Virus record (IMG/VR): IMGVR_UViG_3300006805_000157
Coordinates: 1-24,320 of that record
DNA: 24,320 bases
DNA from: a virus
Strand: one strand, 5' to 3'
Each line of letters begins with the position of its first letter. Within the stretch, counting starts at the first letter, position 1. Of this stretch, positions 1 through 5,560 are shown one piece after another. The notes under the pieces were generated by a model that worked only from the letters and a program-made list of their open reading frames with translations, ran no database searches and was not told where the DNA came from. The position numbers and the translations under genes were made by a program.

Positions 1-1
1 C

Positions 2-190
2 ATCTACGGCTCCGCACAGGTAGGCAGCATCTCCGGCTCCGCAAAGGTAGGCAACATCTCCGACTCCGCAAAGGTAGACTACATCTACGGCTCCGCACAG
101 GTAGGCAACATCTACGGCTCCGCAAAGGTAGGCAGCATCTCCGGCTCCGCAAAGGTAGACTACATCTACGGCTCCGCACAGGTAGGCAAT
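2..190 (+). repeat. Seven tandem 27-bp coding repeats
   Basis: Seven consecutive 27-base units start at 2, 29, 56, 83, 110, 137 and 164 and probably continue upstream of the window. Each encodes nine residues of the pattern I-[YS]-[GD]-S-A-[QK]-V-[GD]-[SNY]. Units differ by few bases, with tac/tcc, cag/aag and ggc/gac switches. The tract is visibly more GC-rich than the rest of the window. Units 1, 4 and 7 are nearly identical, which suggests recent expansion or recombination between units. Confidence 0.95.
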
Positions 191-349
191 CTAAAGGGTA
201 GAGCTATCCTCTGTGTATTCGGAGAAAAAGTTGAATATAAAAAAATAGAAGAAAACGGAATGGCAATTTTATATTACAAACAAAATCCTGAAATAGTTGT
301 AGCAAATAAAAATATGAAGTTAATAAACTTTGAGGATAAGGCAAAATGA
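2..349 (+). CDS. Nonapeptide-repeat protein, 3' end (N-terminus outside window)
   Basis: This is an open frame entering from the left edge and ending in TGA at 347-349, giving 115 visible residues. The first 63 are seven nine-residue repeats with regularly spaced small and hydrophobic residues (consensus IYGSAQVGN). That spacing is typical of solenoid or beta-helix proteins, though the fold is inferred. The last roughly 52 residues form a non-repetitive cap starting around LKGRAILCVFGEK that looks like a small beta-rich domain. I do not recognise a catalytic motif. Similar short G-S-A-x-V repeats are found in phage and bacterial proteins of unknown role. The stop overlaps the next start (ATGA at 346-349), so the two genes are probably translationally coupled. 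Confidence 0.8.
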   Translation: MYGSAQVGSISGSAKVGNISDSAKVDYIYGSAQVGNIYGSAKVGSISGSAKVDYIYGSAQVGNLKGRAILCVFGEKVEYKKIEENGMAILYYKQNPEIVVANKNMKLINFEDKAK

Positions 350-615
350 CAACCTTTAACCAGCGGATAAGGAAAATACTTAGCAAGTATATTTACTACG
401 ACCCAATAGAACACGTTGATACTGATGACGAAAAGAACGATAGATATACAAAAGAAATGATTGATACTGTTCTCTCCTCAATCCAAGCGGAAGTAAGGAA
501 GGTGATACCGCCTAAAGAGAAAATATGCAACGGCGTAGAAAAAGTAGAAGAGCAGCTAAGGCTCGTTGGCTACAACCAAGCCATAGCAGATTGTCTAAAG
601 AGATTGGAGGGGTGA
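346..615 (+). CDS. Small hypothetical protein
   Basis: An 89-residue protein whose ATG overlaps the preceding TGA (ATGA), with AAGG at 338-341 as ribosome site. It is rich in charged residues and looks mostly helical. There is no signal peptide, membrane segment, cysteine cluster or recognisable motif. The C-terminal part, around VEEQLRLVGYNQAIADCLKRLEG, resembles a short amphipathic helical tail. It is first in a run of small coupled genes ending near 2300, a typical arrangement for phage accessory genes. Function unknown. Confidence 0.75.
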   Translation: MTTFNQRIRKILSKYIYYDPIEHVDTDDEKNDRYTKEMIDTVLSSIQAEVRKVIPPKEKICNGVEKVEEQLRLVGYNQAIADCLKRLEG

Positions 616-616
616 T

Positions 617-1015
617 ATGGTTCAAAATAGAAAAAGAGGCGATGTGGATACAGTTGTTGTGGTTATATCCCTTATTATTTTCTTTTCGTTTATAGCAGCA
701 TTAGCTTGTTTGCAAGAAAAGGAAGACAAAGAATTTATTGATACCACACAAAATACTACACAAGAGTTTATTAAAACCACTCAAGAGCGGCATAATAAAT
801 ATAGAGAGCATCTGCAAAAATTATCTTATCTTAGAGATACAGCATTTTTGCTAAATAAGATGTCTATTATAATTGCTCCAGAAAGGAAATCTATTGAGGA
901 ATATGAAGCAATGAGAGAAGAGATGTTAAGTCTTGTGAATAGTGAATCTTCTAAGGTTTTAATTATGCTTAATGATGATAAATTATCTAACCTGGAAGAA
1001 AGCGAGGAGAAATGA
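617..1015 (+). CDS. Small membrane-anchored coiled-coil protein
   Basis: A 132-residue protein with a strong ribosome site (GGAGGGG just before the ATG). Residues 1-10 are hydrophilic and basic. Residues about 11-31 (VDTVVVVISLIIFFSFIAALA) form one clear transmembrane helix. The rest is charged and helical with coiled-coil character (about 35-80) and an acidic end. This architecture, a short cytoplasmic N-terminus, one membrane span and an outward helical domain, resembles inner-membrane spanins, but it sits far from any obvious holin and has no lipoprotein partner, so that is only a possibility. Its TGA overlaps the ATG at 1012. Confidence 0.75.
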   Translation: MVQNRKRGDVDTVVVVISLIIFFSFIAALACLQEKEDKEFIDTTQNTTQEFIKTTQERHNKYREHLQKLSYLRDTAFLLNKMSIIIAPERKSIEEYEAMREEMLSLVNSESSKVLIMLNDDKLSNLEESEEK

Positions 1016-1188
1016 AATCTCAAAAAGGTAAGCGGAGAAAGAAGAGTTTGGAAGAAGTGATTTTTGGTTGTGCCTCAGAACATCACAATGGAATTGATAG
1101 CATTATAGTTTCAGAAGCAGAAGTTGAATTGAGGATATTAGATTGGTTAAGAGATAAAACCCTTAGAGAATTGAAGGAGTTATTATGA
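1012..1188 (+). CDS. Very small hypothetical protein (58 aa)
   Basis: A 58-codon frame that is easy to miss by length. It has ATG at 1012 overlapping the upstream TGA (ATGA), GAGGAG at 1004-1009 as ribosome site, and ends TGA at 1186-1188 overlapping the next ATG at 1185. The N-terminus is very basic (MKSQKGKRRKKS), followed by an acidic, probably helical body and a C-terminal helix ending in KELL. Stop/start overlap on both sides plus the good ribosome site make it a convincing gene. The basic tail could contact nucleic acid, but function is unknown. Confidence 0.75.
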   Translation: MKSQKGKRRKKSLEEVIFGCASEHHNGIDSIIVSEAEVELRILDWLRDKTLRELKELL

Positions 1189-1694
1189 CAAACAAGAGAG
1201 AGCAGATAGCAAAGAAGATTGAAGAAAATGGTAAAGTTTATTTAGATAATGTTTTTGAATTAGCCGACCAAATCCTCTCCCTTTTCCCCGATACGCCGAA
1301 GGTAACGGAGGAGGAAGATAAATATAAACAAGCCTTGCTTGATATAGGCAAGCGGATAGGTTCTTCTGTTGTTATGAGCCATGCTCCAGAAATTGTCAAG
1401 AAAGAAATAGAACAAATAAAAAATGACATAAGCAAGATAATTGAAGCCCAAGATAAGTTAGGAAGGCTTTTTTGTTCTAAGTGTGGGAAAATACGGAGTA
1501 ATAAAAACCGCAAAACAAGTTTTACAATTTGTGAAGAATGTTTTGATAAAATGCAAGGATGTATTTCACTTACTAAAACGAAGATAGAGAAGTTAAAAAA
1601 ATTAGGTGCTGGTGATATTGATGCATGCTTTTCTAATGAAGATTTAGGTAATAAAATCAACGAAATAATAGACCATGTGAATAAGGGGGATTGA
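1185..1694 (+). CDS. Zinc-ribbon-containing hypothetical protein
   Basis: A 169-residue protein. ATG at 1185 overlaps the previous stop and is preceded by AAGGAG (1175-1180). Residues 1-95 look helical and charged. Residues 97-119 contain C97-S-K-C100 and C116-E-E-C119 separated by 15 residues, a C-x2-C/C-x2-C zinc-ribbon arrangement. The C-terminal 45 residues are helical. Single zinc ribbons in small phage proteins usually mediate binding to nucleic acid or to a host polymerase component, but no family can be assigned. Neighbours are unrecognised small genes, so context does not help. Confidence 0.75.
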   Translation: MTNKREQIAKKIEENGKVYLDNVFELADQILSLFPDTPKVTEEEDKYKQALLDIGKRIGSSVVMSHAPEIVKKEIEQIKNDISKIIEAQDKLGRLFCSKCGKIRSNKNRKTSFTICEECFDKMQGCISLTKTKIEKLKKLGAGDIDACFSNEDLGNKINEIIDHVNKGD

Positions 1695-1775
1695 TAACGG
1701 GTGTATTTAGCCTTAATCAACCTGATTTTCGGGGAAGTAGATGAAACTGGCTATGCCAAGCCAAATGGAGGATAA

Positions 1776-1940
1776 ATGGCAGAGGAAGATGTCAAGAAAG
1801 CCTTAAAGCGGCTTGAAGGAGCAGAGGTTAAGGTTATATTAAGGGGAGGAGATGTAGTTAAAATCCCCCCCCAAGAGATTGAGTTGCAAGAGAGAGATGG
1901 GATAATCACTAAATATAAGATACCAGCAGAGATAATCTAA
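1776..1940 (+). CDS. Very small hypothetical protein (54 aa)
   Basis: A 54-codon frame with ATG at 1776, preceded by GGAGG (1768-1772) at a short spacing, and TAA at 1938-1940. The product begins MAEEDVKKALKRLEGAEV and continues into alternating hydrophobic and charged residues that look like a beta-hairpin (VKVILRGGDVVKIPPQEIEL). That is the pattern of a small alpha+beta or SH3-like phage protein. No motif allows a functional call. A 24-codon GTG frame (1701-1775) ends immediately before this ATG and might be a leader, but I do not annotate it. Confidence 0.6.
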   Translation: MAEEDVKKALKRLEGAEVKVILRGGDVVKIPPQEIELQERDGIITKYKIPAEII

Positions 1941-2006
1941 CTAAGCATAACCACCGAAGGCGAGTAATCCACCAGAGGCGTTTTGCGGGAAAAGAAAGGA
2001 TACCCA

Positions 2007-2297
2007 ATGAACGCCTTTTTATCTAAACAAGAAGAAGCCCCCCTTAAAACCTGTGTTAATTGTAAAGACCGCCCCTGTATAAAAACGGGGAAGATATGTA
2101 AAGAGGTAGAAAAACTGCTCAAGCCCCTTACAACAGGAAGAAGGAACTGGCTAACCTATAAAGACCCCTCTTATATTGAGAACTACCGCCTTGCGAACAG
2201 AGTTTTAATTCGGGGGAAGAACAAGAAGGACAAGGAAGAAGCCCTTTATGTAAGCAAGGGTAGGAGAAAGACACCCCTCCACAATTCGGGGGAATAA
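2007..2297 (+). CDS. Small cysteine-cluster protein, possible regulator
   Basis: A 96-residue protein starting at ATG 2007, chosen over an in-frame TTG at 1983 because AAAGGA at 1995-2000 is well placed for the ATG. Residues 16-31 carry C16-x2-C19-x4-C24-x6-C31 within KTCVNCKDRPCIKTGKIC, which looks like a small metal-binding knuckle. The rest is strongly basic (RGKNKKDKEE, KGRRK). Cysteine knuckle plus basic tail suggests nucleic-acid binding, possibly a transcription regulator, but I cannot place it in a family. It is the last rightward gene before the convergent leftward unit. Confidence 0.7.
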   Translation: MNAFLSKQEEAPLKTCVNCKDRPCIKTGKICKEVEKLLKPLTTGRRNWLTYKDPSYIENYRLANRVLIRGKNKKDKEEALYVSKGRRKTPLHNSGE

Positions 2298-2301
2298 AGA
2301 C

Positions 2302-2344
2302 AAAAAAACAAGGGAAGCCCCTCTAAAGAGAAGCCCCCCTTGTT
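2302..2344 (-). terminator. Intrinsic terminator of the leftward unit
   Basis: On the minus strand, AACAAGGG (2344-2337) pairs with CCCTTGTT (2314-2307). An inner CTCT/AGAG stem lies at 2330-2321, and the hairpin is followed directly by a run of Ts (TTTTTTTG, 2308-2301). It begins two bases after the stop of the leftward gene 2347-2487. On the plus strand the hairpin is followed by AATTAC rather than a T-run, so it should work mainly leftward, although it may also slow rightward transcripts ending near 2297. Confidence 0.75.
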
Positions 2345-2346
2345 AA

Positions 2347-2487
2347 TTACTGCTCCTTTTCAACCTGTTCAATCCCCTTTAAGTAGATTTCTGGGTGTGA
2401 AAGTTTACTCCCCTTTTTAACCCTTTCAGCCCTTTCTGCCTTGTCACCTGTTAAGGTAATGTAAATCTGAAGCACATTTTTAATCAT
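2347..2487 (-). CDS. Very small hypothetical protein (46 aa)
   Basis: A leftward 46-codon frame that begins MIKNVLQIYITLTG and ends with the helical IYLKGIEQVEKEQ. The ATG (2487-2485) is preceded by an excellent AAGGGGG ribosome site. A short strand followed by a basic helix (AERAERVKKGSK) and a second helix recalls ribbon-helix-helix-sized regulators, but the match is too loose to assign. It is the last gene of the leftward unit, and the terminator hairpin starts right after its stop. Confidence 0.65.
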   Translation of the reverse strand: MIKNVLQIYITLTGDKAERAERVKKGSKLSHPEIYLKGIEQVEKEQ

Positions 2488-2511
2488 TTAAGCCCCCTTT
2501 TTAGTTAGTGG

Positions 2512-2739
2512 CTAAAGTAATTCACCTTCTTTTAATCTATAATTTTCTATTTCTTGTGTAGCTTTTGCCTTTGTTGTCGTGCAATTACTATGGGTTACTC
2601 CGTCAATCGTTTTAAACTCATACCAATATTTGTAGCTTGGCATATATTGAGAAGTTAAGGCGTGGTCATTTTTGCCCTCAAATGTCCGCCTTTTTATTTG
2701 TATACTTGCATTATCAATCTTTCCATATCTTATTTTCAT
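2512..2739 (-). CDS. Small hypothetical protein
   Basis: A 75-residue leftward protein with a strong ribosome site (GGGGGTGGAG upstream of the ATG). The composition is basic and aromatic, for example SYKYWYEF at about 35-42, with one cysteine. A predicted beta-rich N-terminal half is followed by a C-terminal helix (KATQEIENYRLKEGELL). No motif is recognised. It lies third in the leftward unit, whose position and size are typical of phage genes that modulate the host early in infection; that role is inferred from context only. Confidence 0.65.
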   Translation of the reverse strand: MKIRYGKIDNASIQIKRRTFEGKNDHALTSQYMPSYKYWYEFKTIDGVTHSNCTTTKAKATQEIENYRLKEGELL

Positions 2740-2759
2740 TTCTCCACCCCCTTTATAGG

Positions 2760-2912
2760 TTAGTTAGATAATCTTACCATTTCCTTAAAAATATCATTTG
2801 AGTTGACTTGATACTTTTTGCCTAATTCTAAAAGATAACCGCATTTTATAGCCCAACCAGGATATTCAGCAATAGCTTCTTGAGCAATTTCTGTTATAGT
2901 CTTTTTTACCAT
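2760..2912 (-). CDS. Small helical hypothetical protein (50 aa)
   Basis: A leftward gene read from the ATG at 2912-2910, because AAGGGGAG sits just upstream. A longer in-frame version (to 2975) would add 21 residues overlapping the preceding gene and lacks an equally good ribosome site. The 50-residue product (MVKKTITEIAQEAIAEYPGW...) looks entirely helical: helix, turn at YPGW, helix, helix. The first helices resemble small DNA-binding folds, but no helix-turn-helix can be asserted. Function unknown. Confidence 0.6.
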   Translation of the reverse strand: MVKKTITEIAQEAIAEYPGWAIKCGYLLELGKKYQVNSNDIFKEMVRLSN

Positions 2913-2943
2913 TTTTCTCCCCTTTCTGCCTGTAGTTAGGCGG

Positions 2944-3237
2944 TTAACGACTAATAAAACCTTGTATTGTGTCAAAGTTAAGGTTTAGGTAATATGCTTT
3001 GTGATACCCTTCTTTAACTATATCCTTGTAAAGTTGTGTCTGTGTTATGAGTGCCTTAATATACTTGATATAATCTTTTTTCTCTGCTTGAGGCTTTGCT
3101 CTGTATTCCTTGTTTAATTCTTTAGGGTCTAAACCAAAATTGCGGAGAGAATAATCCTCAAAAGAAATATGATTATAATGCACTTTATCCCACGGAATAT
3201 ATCCCTTCCAATACTCTACTTTGTGATATATCTTCAT
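2944..3237 (-). CDS. Hypothetical protein, first gene of leftward unit
   Basis: A 97-residue leftward protein with AAAGGAGAAGGAG preceding the ATG. It is rich in Tyr, Lys and Trp (MKIYHKVEYWKGYIPW at the N-terminus) with a helical, lysine-rich middle (QAEKKDYIKYIKALITQ). There are no cysteines and no membrane segment. It is the promoter-proximal gene of the leftward unit, about 45 bases downstream of the -10 box, so it should be the most strongly expressed of the four. No family recognised. Confidence 0.7.
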   Translation of the reverse strand: MKIYHKVEYWKGYIPWDKVHYNHISFEDYSLRNFGLDPKELNKEYRAKPQAEKKDYIKYIKALITQTQLYKDIVKEGYHKAYYLNLNFDTIQGFISR

Positions 3238-3285
3238 CTCCTTCTCCTTTCTTTAGGTTAACTTCTCTTTATCCTCTACAATGCA

Positions 3286-3313
3286 AGTATAGCATATATA
3301 GTTAGTTTGTCAA
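3286..3313 (-). promoter_or_regulatory. Strong sigma-70 promoter driving the leftward unit
   Basis: Read on the minus strand: TTGACA (3313-3308), a 16-base spacer, then TATACT (3291-3286). TG one base before the -10 (TGC-TATACT) makes an extended -10. This is close to the consensus for host housekeeping sigma factor, as expected for an early phage promoter. The start site should fall near 3278-3280, giving a roughly 40-base leader before the ATG at 3237. Confidence 0.8.
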
Positions 3314-3345
3314 GTCTTTTTTTCAATTATTTTTTAAGCAAAAAT

Positions 3346-3447
3346 TCGGGGATAAAAAGAATAAATCGTAATTCGTGCATTATTGAGAGGGGTATATATA
3401 AATAGGTAGGGCAAGGAATAAAATCGGGGAAAGAAGGAATAAATCAT
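3346..3447 (+). repeat. Pair of 24-bp imperfect direct repeats before the small terminase gene
   Basis: Copy 1 (3346-3369) and copy 2 (3424-3447) both read TCGGGGA...AATAAATC and match at 20 of 24 positions. They are 78 bases apart, and the second ends exactly at the ATG of the small terminase gene, covering its ribosome site. Between them lies an AT-rich stretch (TATATATAAATA, 3393-3404). The placement suggests an operator or translational control element, or a recognition site for the terminase; none can be proven here. Confidence 0.6.
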
Positions 3448-3855
3448 ATGCTCACAAGAAGAAAGCAATCATTCATAGAGAACTACATAATAAACAAGAA
3501 CGCTACTAAATCAGCAGAATTGGCAGGATACTCATCAAGGACGGCATATAGTCAAGGGAGTAGGCTGTTAAAGAATGTTGAGGTTAAAGAGATAATAAAC
3601 AAGCGGTTTGAGGAGATAAGCAGGGGATTAGAGATAACAAGAGAACAGATTGAGCTAAATCTCTGGAAAGAAGCCAATAACGCCCAAAGAAGTGCAGATA
3701 GGATAGCCGCCAACCTTGCCTTAGCCAAGTTAAAGAACTATATTAAGGACAATACTAATACGCAAGTCGCTATATTTCAAGGACTTAACGAAAAAGACTT
3801 GCCGCCCATAGAAGCCCAAGCAGATGTTGACATAAGCCCAAAAGATATAGCGTAA
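3448..3855 (+). CDS. terS: Terminase small subunit
   Basis: A 135-residue protein beginning LTRRKQSFIENYIINK and continuing NATKSAELAGYSSRTAYSQG, the characteristic N-terminal helix-turn-helix of the Terminase_2/XtmA family (residues about 3-45). It recognises the packaging site on phage DNA. The middle (about 45-85) is the helical oligomerisation region. The C-terminal 40 residues are acidic and proline-containing, as expected for the segment that contacts the large subunit. Length is normal for the family (about 130-180). AAGGA (3434-3438) precedes the ATG. It lies upstream of the large subunit, separated by an unusual 308-base gap. Confidence 0.9.
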   Translation: MLTRRKQSFIENYIINKNATKSAELAGYSSRTAYSQGSRLLKNVEVKEIINKRFEEISRGLEITREQIELNLWKEANNAQRSADRIAANLALAKLKNYIKDNTNTQVAIFQGLNEKDLPPIEAQADVDISPKDIA

Positions 3856-3885
3856 CCCATTGTAGCACAACGACATAGAAGGTAA

Positions 3886-4084
3886 CATAACATTTATTAT
3901 AGGAAGTAGCATAACATATTGTAATACATAGGTTTATAATTTGATGTTCTTATAATGGTAATGGATTGTTTAGTGGATAGGGTATAGGCATACCCCCCGC
4001 CACGGGGTCTTTATGTGTATAGACCCATCCCCTAATCTGGCTACAATTTTAGGATTTGCTTAGGTTTTGAGGTTGACATAACAT
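3886..4084 (+). repeat. Three CATAACAT motifs in the terminase intergenic gap
   Basis: The octamer CATAACAT occurs at 3886-3893, 3910-3917 and 4077-4084, and in each case an AT-rich sequence with TATTA, TTGTAAT or CTACAAT follows. The first two are 24 bases apart, about two helical turns. All lie in the non-coding gap 3856-4163 between the two terminase genes. Iterated short motifs next to terminase genes could be recognition sites for the small subunit (a pac/cos region) or operator sites. Confidence 0.5.
3980..4026 (+). other. Two adjacent hairpins in the terminase gap
   Basis: Hairpin 1: GGGTAT (3980-3985), loop AGGC, ATACCC (3990-3995). Hairpin 2: GGGTCT (4005-4010), a 10-base loop, AGACCC (4021-4026). 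Both have six-pair GC-containing stems and are nine bases apart. Neither is followed by a T-run, so they do not look like classical terminators. In an otherwise AT-rich gap they may be RNA structures acting on downstream translation, or part of a packaging site. Confidence 0.5.
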
Positions 4085-4102
4085 TCTACAATGCCCTTTA
4101 TT
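4073..4102 (+). promoter_or_regulatory. Possible promoter upstream of large terminase gene
   Basis: TTGACA at 4073-4078 is a perfect -35 box. The best -10 at acceptable spacing is TTTATT (4097-4102, 18-base spacer), matching four of six consensus bases. It overlaps the third CATAACAT motif, so a protein bound there could control it. The -10 is weak and expression is not demonstrated. Confidence 0.3.
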
Positions 4103-4163
4103 TGTGTTTTAAGGCATACTGGAGGCTCTAATAGATAAAAAACAGGCACTTGCCTACTATAAG

Positions 4164-5558
4164 TTGTTTTCAGGCTCTTTTTTAGAGTATGTTAAATACT
4201 TCCATAAGGACTTTCTTACTTCTGCAATCCCCGATTTTCATCTTGAGATATATGATTTGCTCCCCAAGTCCCCAAGAATAGTCATAGCTTCACCCAGAGG
4301 ACACGGGAAAAGCACGATTTGTAGCGTATTTTACCCTATGTGGCTCTCTTTGTTCCAAAAGAGGCGTGATATTACCATTATCTCTGCTTCCGAGAGCTTA
4401 GCGATAGAGTGGTTAAGGAAGATAAAAAGAGAATTTGAGACAAACAAGAAGATTTTAGCCTTTTTCGGGGATTTAAAATCAGATAAGTGGACTGAAAATC
4501 ACATAATCCTTAAAAACGACAAAAGAGTAAACATAAGGGCAAGGGGAGCAGGGGGTCAGATTAGAGGTTTTAGACCTGACTGCCTGATAATGGATGACCT
4601 TGAGACAAACGAAAGTGTTGAAAGCGAAGAACAGCGTAAAAAACTTAAAGACTGGATATTCAAAGACTGTCTTAACACACTCTTACCGGAAGGACAGTTT
4701 GTTGTCATTGGAACTATTATACATCCGCTTTCTGTCCTTGCTGATTTACTGGTGGCGGACAATGGTTGGGTTCATAAGAAGTATCAGGCTTACATTGGGG
4801 GGAGACAGGAAGCAGGTAATGAGTTGTGGAGAGCGTTGTGGAGCCATGAGAAGTTACAGGAGAGGAAGAAAGAGATAGGCTCTTGGGCGTTTGCTTCGGA
4901 GTATATGAATGACCCCATAAGCGATGAAACCGCTCCTATCAAAGAACACCAGATTCGTTACTGGACAGAGTTTCCAAAGACATATTCAAGCGTTTTAGCG
5001 GTTGACCCAGCATATTCGGATGATGAGAAAGCCGACTTTAAAGTCGTGTCTCACATCGCAATAGACCAACAGATGAATCGCTACCTTGCTTCATACATAA
5101 GAACCCATAGTCCTATTGGTGAGTTTCAGGATGCCATTATTAACTTGTGGCTTCAGAACCGTTCCACCATTACGGCTATCGGGATACCTAATTCGGGGGT
5201 AGAGAAATCATTTTTTGACTCCTTCCTGAAAAAGTGCGAAGAAAGGAAGCTCTACCCTCCAGTTGTGGAGCTTAAAAATGCGTTTACGCAAACGGGAACG
5301 TCAATAAGTCAGCGGGGCAAAAAAGCCCGCTGCACCGCTGCTCTGCAACCGTTATTTGAACAGGGTAAATACTTTATCCACCCTGACCACATTGAGGCAA
5401 GGGATGAACTCCTGACAATGGGTTCGTCCCGCTGGGATGACCTTGTGGATACTATGGCTTATGCAGAACAAATTTTAGTTCCTGCTTTTCAGGAGGTAGT
5501 CGTAGAGCAGGATTACATTAGAGAACAAAAACATCACAGTAACTACGGAATGGAGTAA
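4164..5558 (+). CDS. terL: Terminase large subunit (packaging ATPase/nuclease)
   Basis: This is the motor that pumps DNA into the prohead and cuts it. Counting from the TTG at 4164 (464 residues), the Walker A region is SPRGHGKST (43-51) and Walker B is CLIMDDLE (140-147). The RNase H-like nuclease begins AVDPAYSDDEKAD (279-291), with D281 and D291 as likely metal ligands. The start is unclear. The frame stays open back to 4113 and the extra residues (EALIDKKQALAYYK) look like genuine family N-terminus, but there is no ATG. The strongest ribosome site, GGAGG at 4121-4125, points to ATA 4131, while CTG 4119 and TTG 4164 are alternatives. The true protein is probably 11-15 residues longer than listed. 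Confidence 0.93.
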   Translation: MFSGSFLEYVKYFHKDFLTSAIPDFHLEIYDLLPKSPRIVIASPRGHGKSTICSVFYPMWLSLFQKRRDITIISASESLAIEWLRKIKREFETNKKILAFFGDLKSDKWTENHIILKNDKRVNIRARGAGGQIRGFRPDCLIMDDLETNESVESEEQRKKLKDWIFKDCLNTLLPEGQFVVIGTIIHPLSVLADLLVADNGWVHKKYQAYIGGRQEAGNELWRALWSHEKLQERKKEIGSWAFASEYMNDPISDETAPIKEHQIRYWTEFPKTYSSVLAVDPAYSDDEKADFKVVSHIAIDQQMNRYLASYIRTHSPIGEFQDAIINLWLQNRSTITAIGIPNSGVEKSFFDSFLKKCEERKLYPPVVELKNAFTQTGTSISQRGKKARCTAALQPLFEQGKYFIHPDHIEARDELLTMGSSRWDDLVDTMAYAEQILVPAFQEVVVEQDYIREQKHHSNYGME

Positions 5559-5560
5559 GA

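Noticed and set aside
1-190. The left-edge repeats as a CRISPR array.
   Set aside because: Units are directly adjacent with no spacers, have a 27-bp period and form an open reading frame of nine-residue repeats.
1238-1720. A long minus-strand frame opposite the zinc-ribbon gene.
   Set aside because: It has no ribosome site and lies antisense to a gene with good start signals; its product is low in sequence complexity and looks like an antisense shadow.
1701-1775. A 24-codon GTG frame ending one base before the ATG at 1776.
   Set aside because: Too short, ordinary spacing from the nearest ribosome site and no recognisable product; at most a leader peptide.
3397-3404. TATAAATA upstream of the small terminase gene, identical to the T4 late-promoter core.
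   Set aside because: The same string occurs inside a coding region near 14466. T4-type late factors are not visible here, and AT-rich sequence produces such matches by chance.
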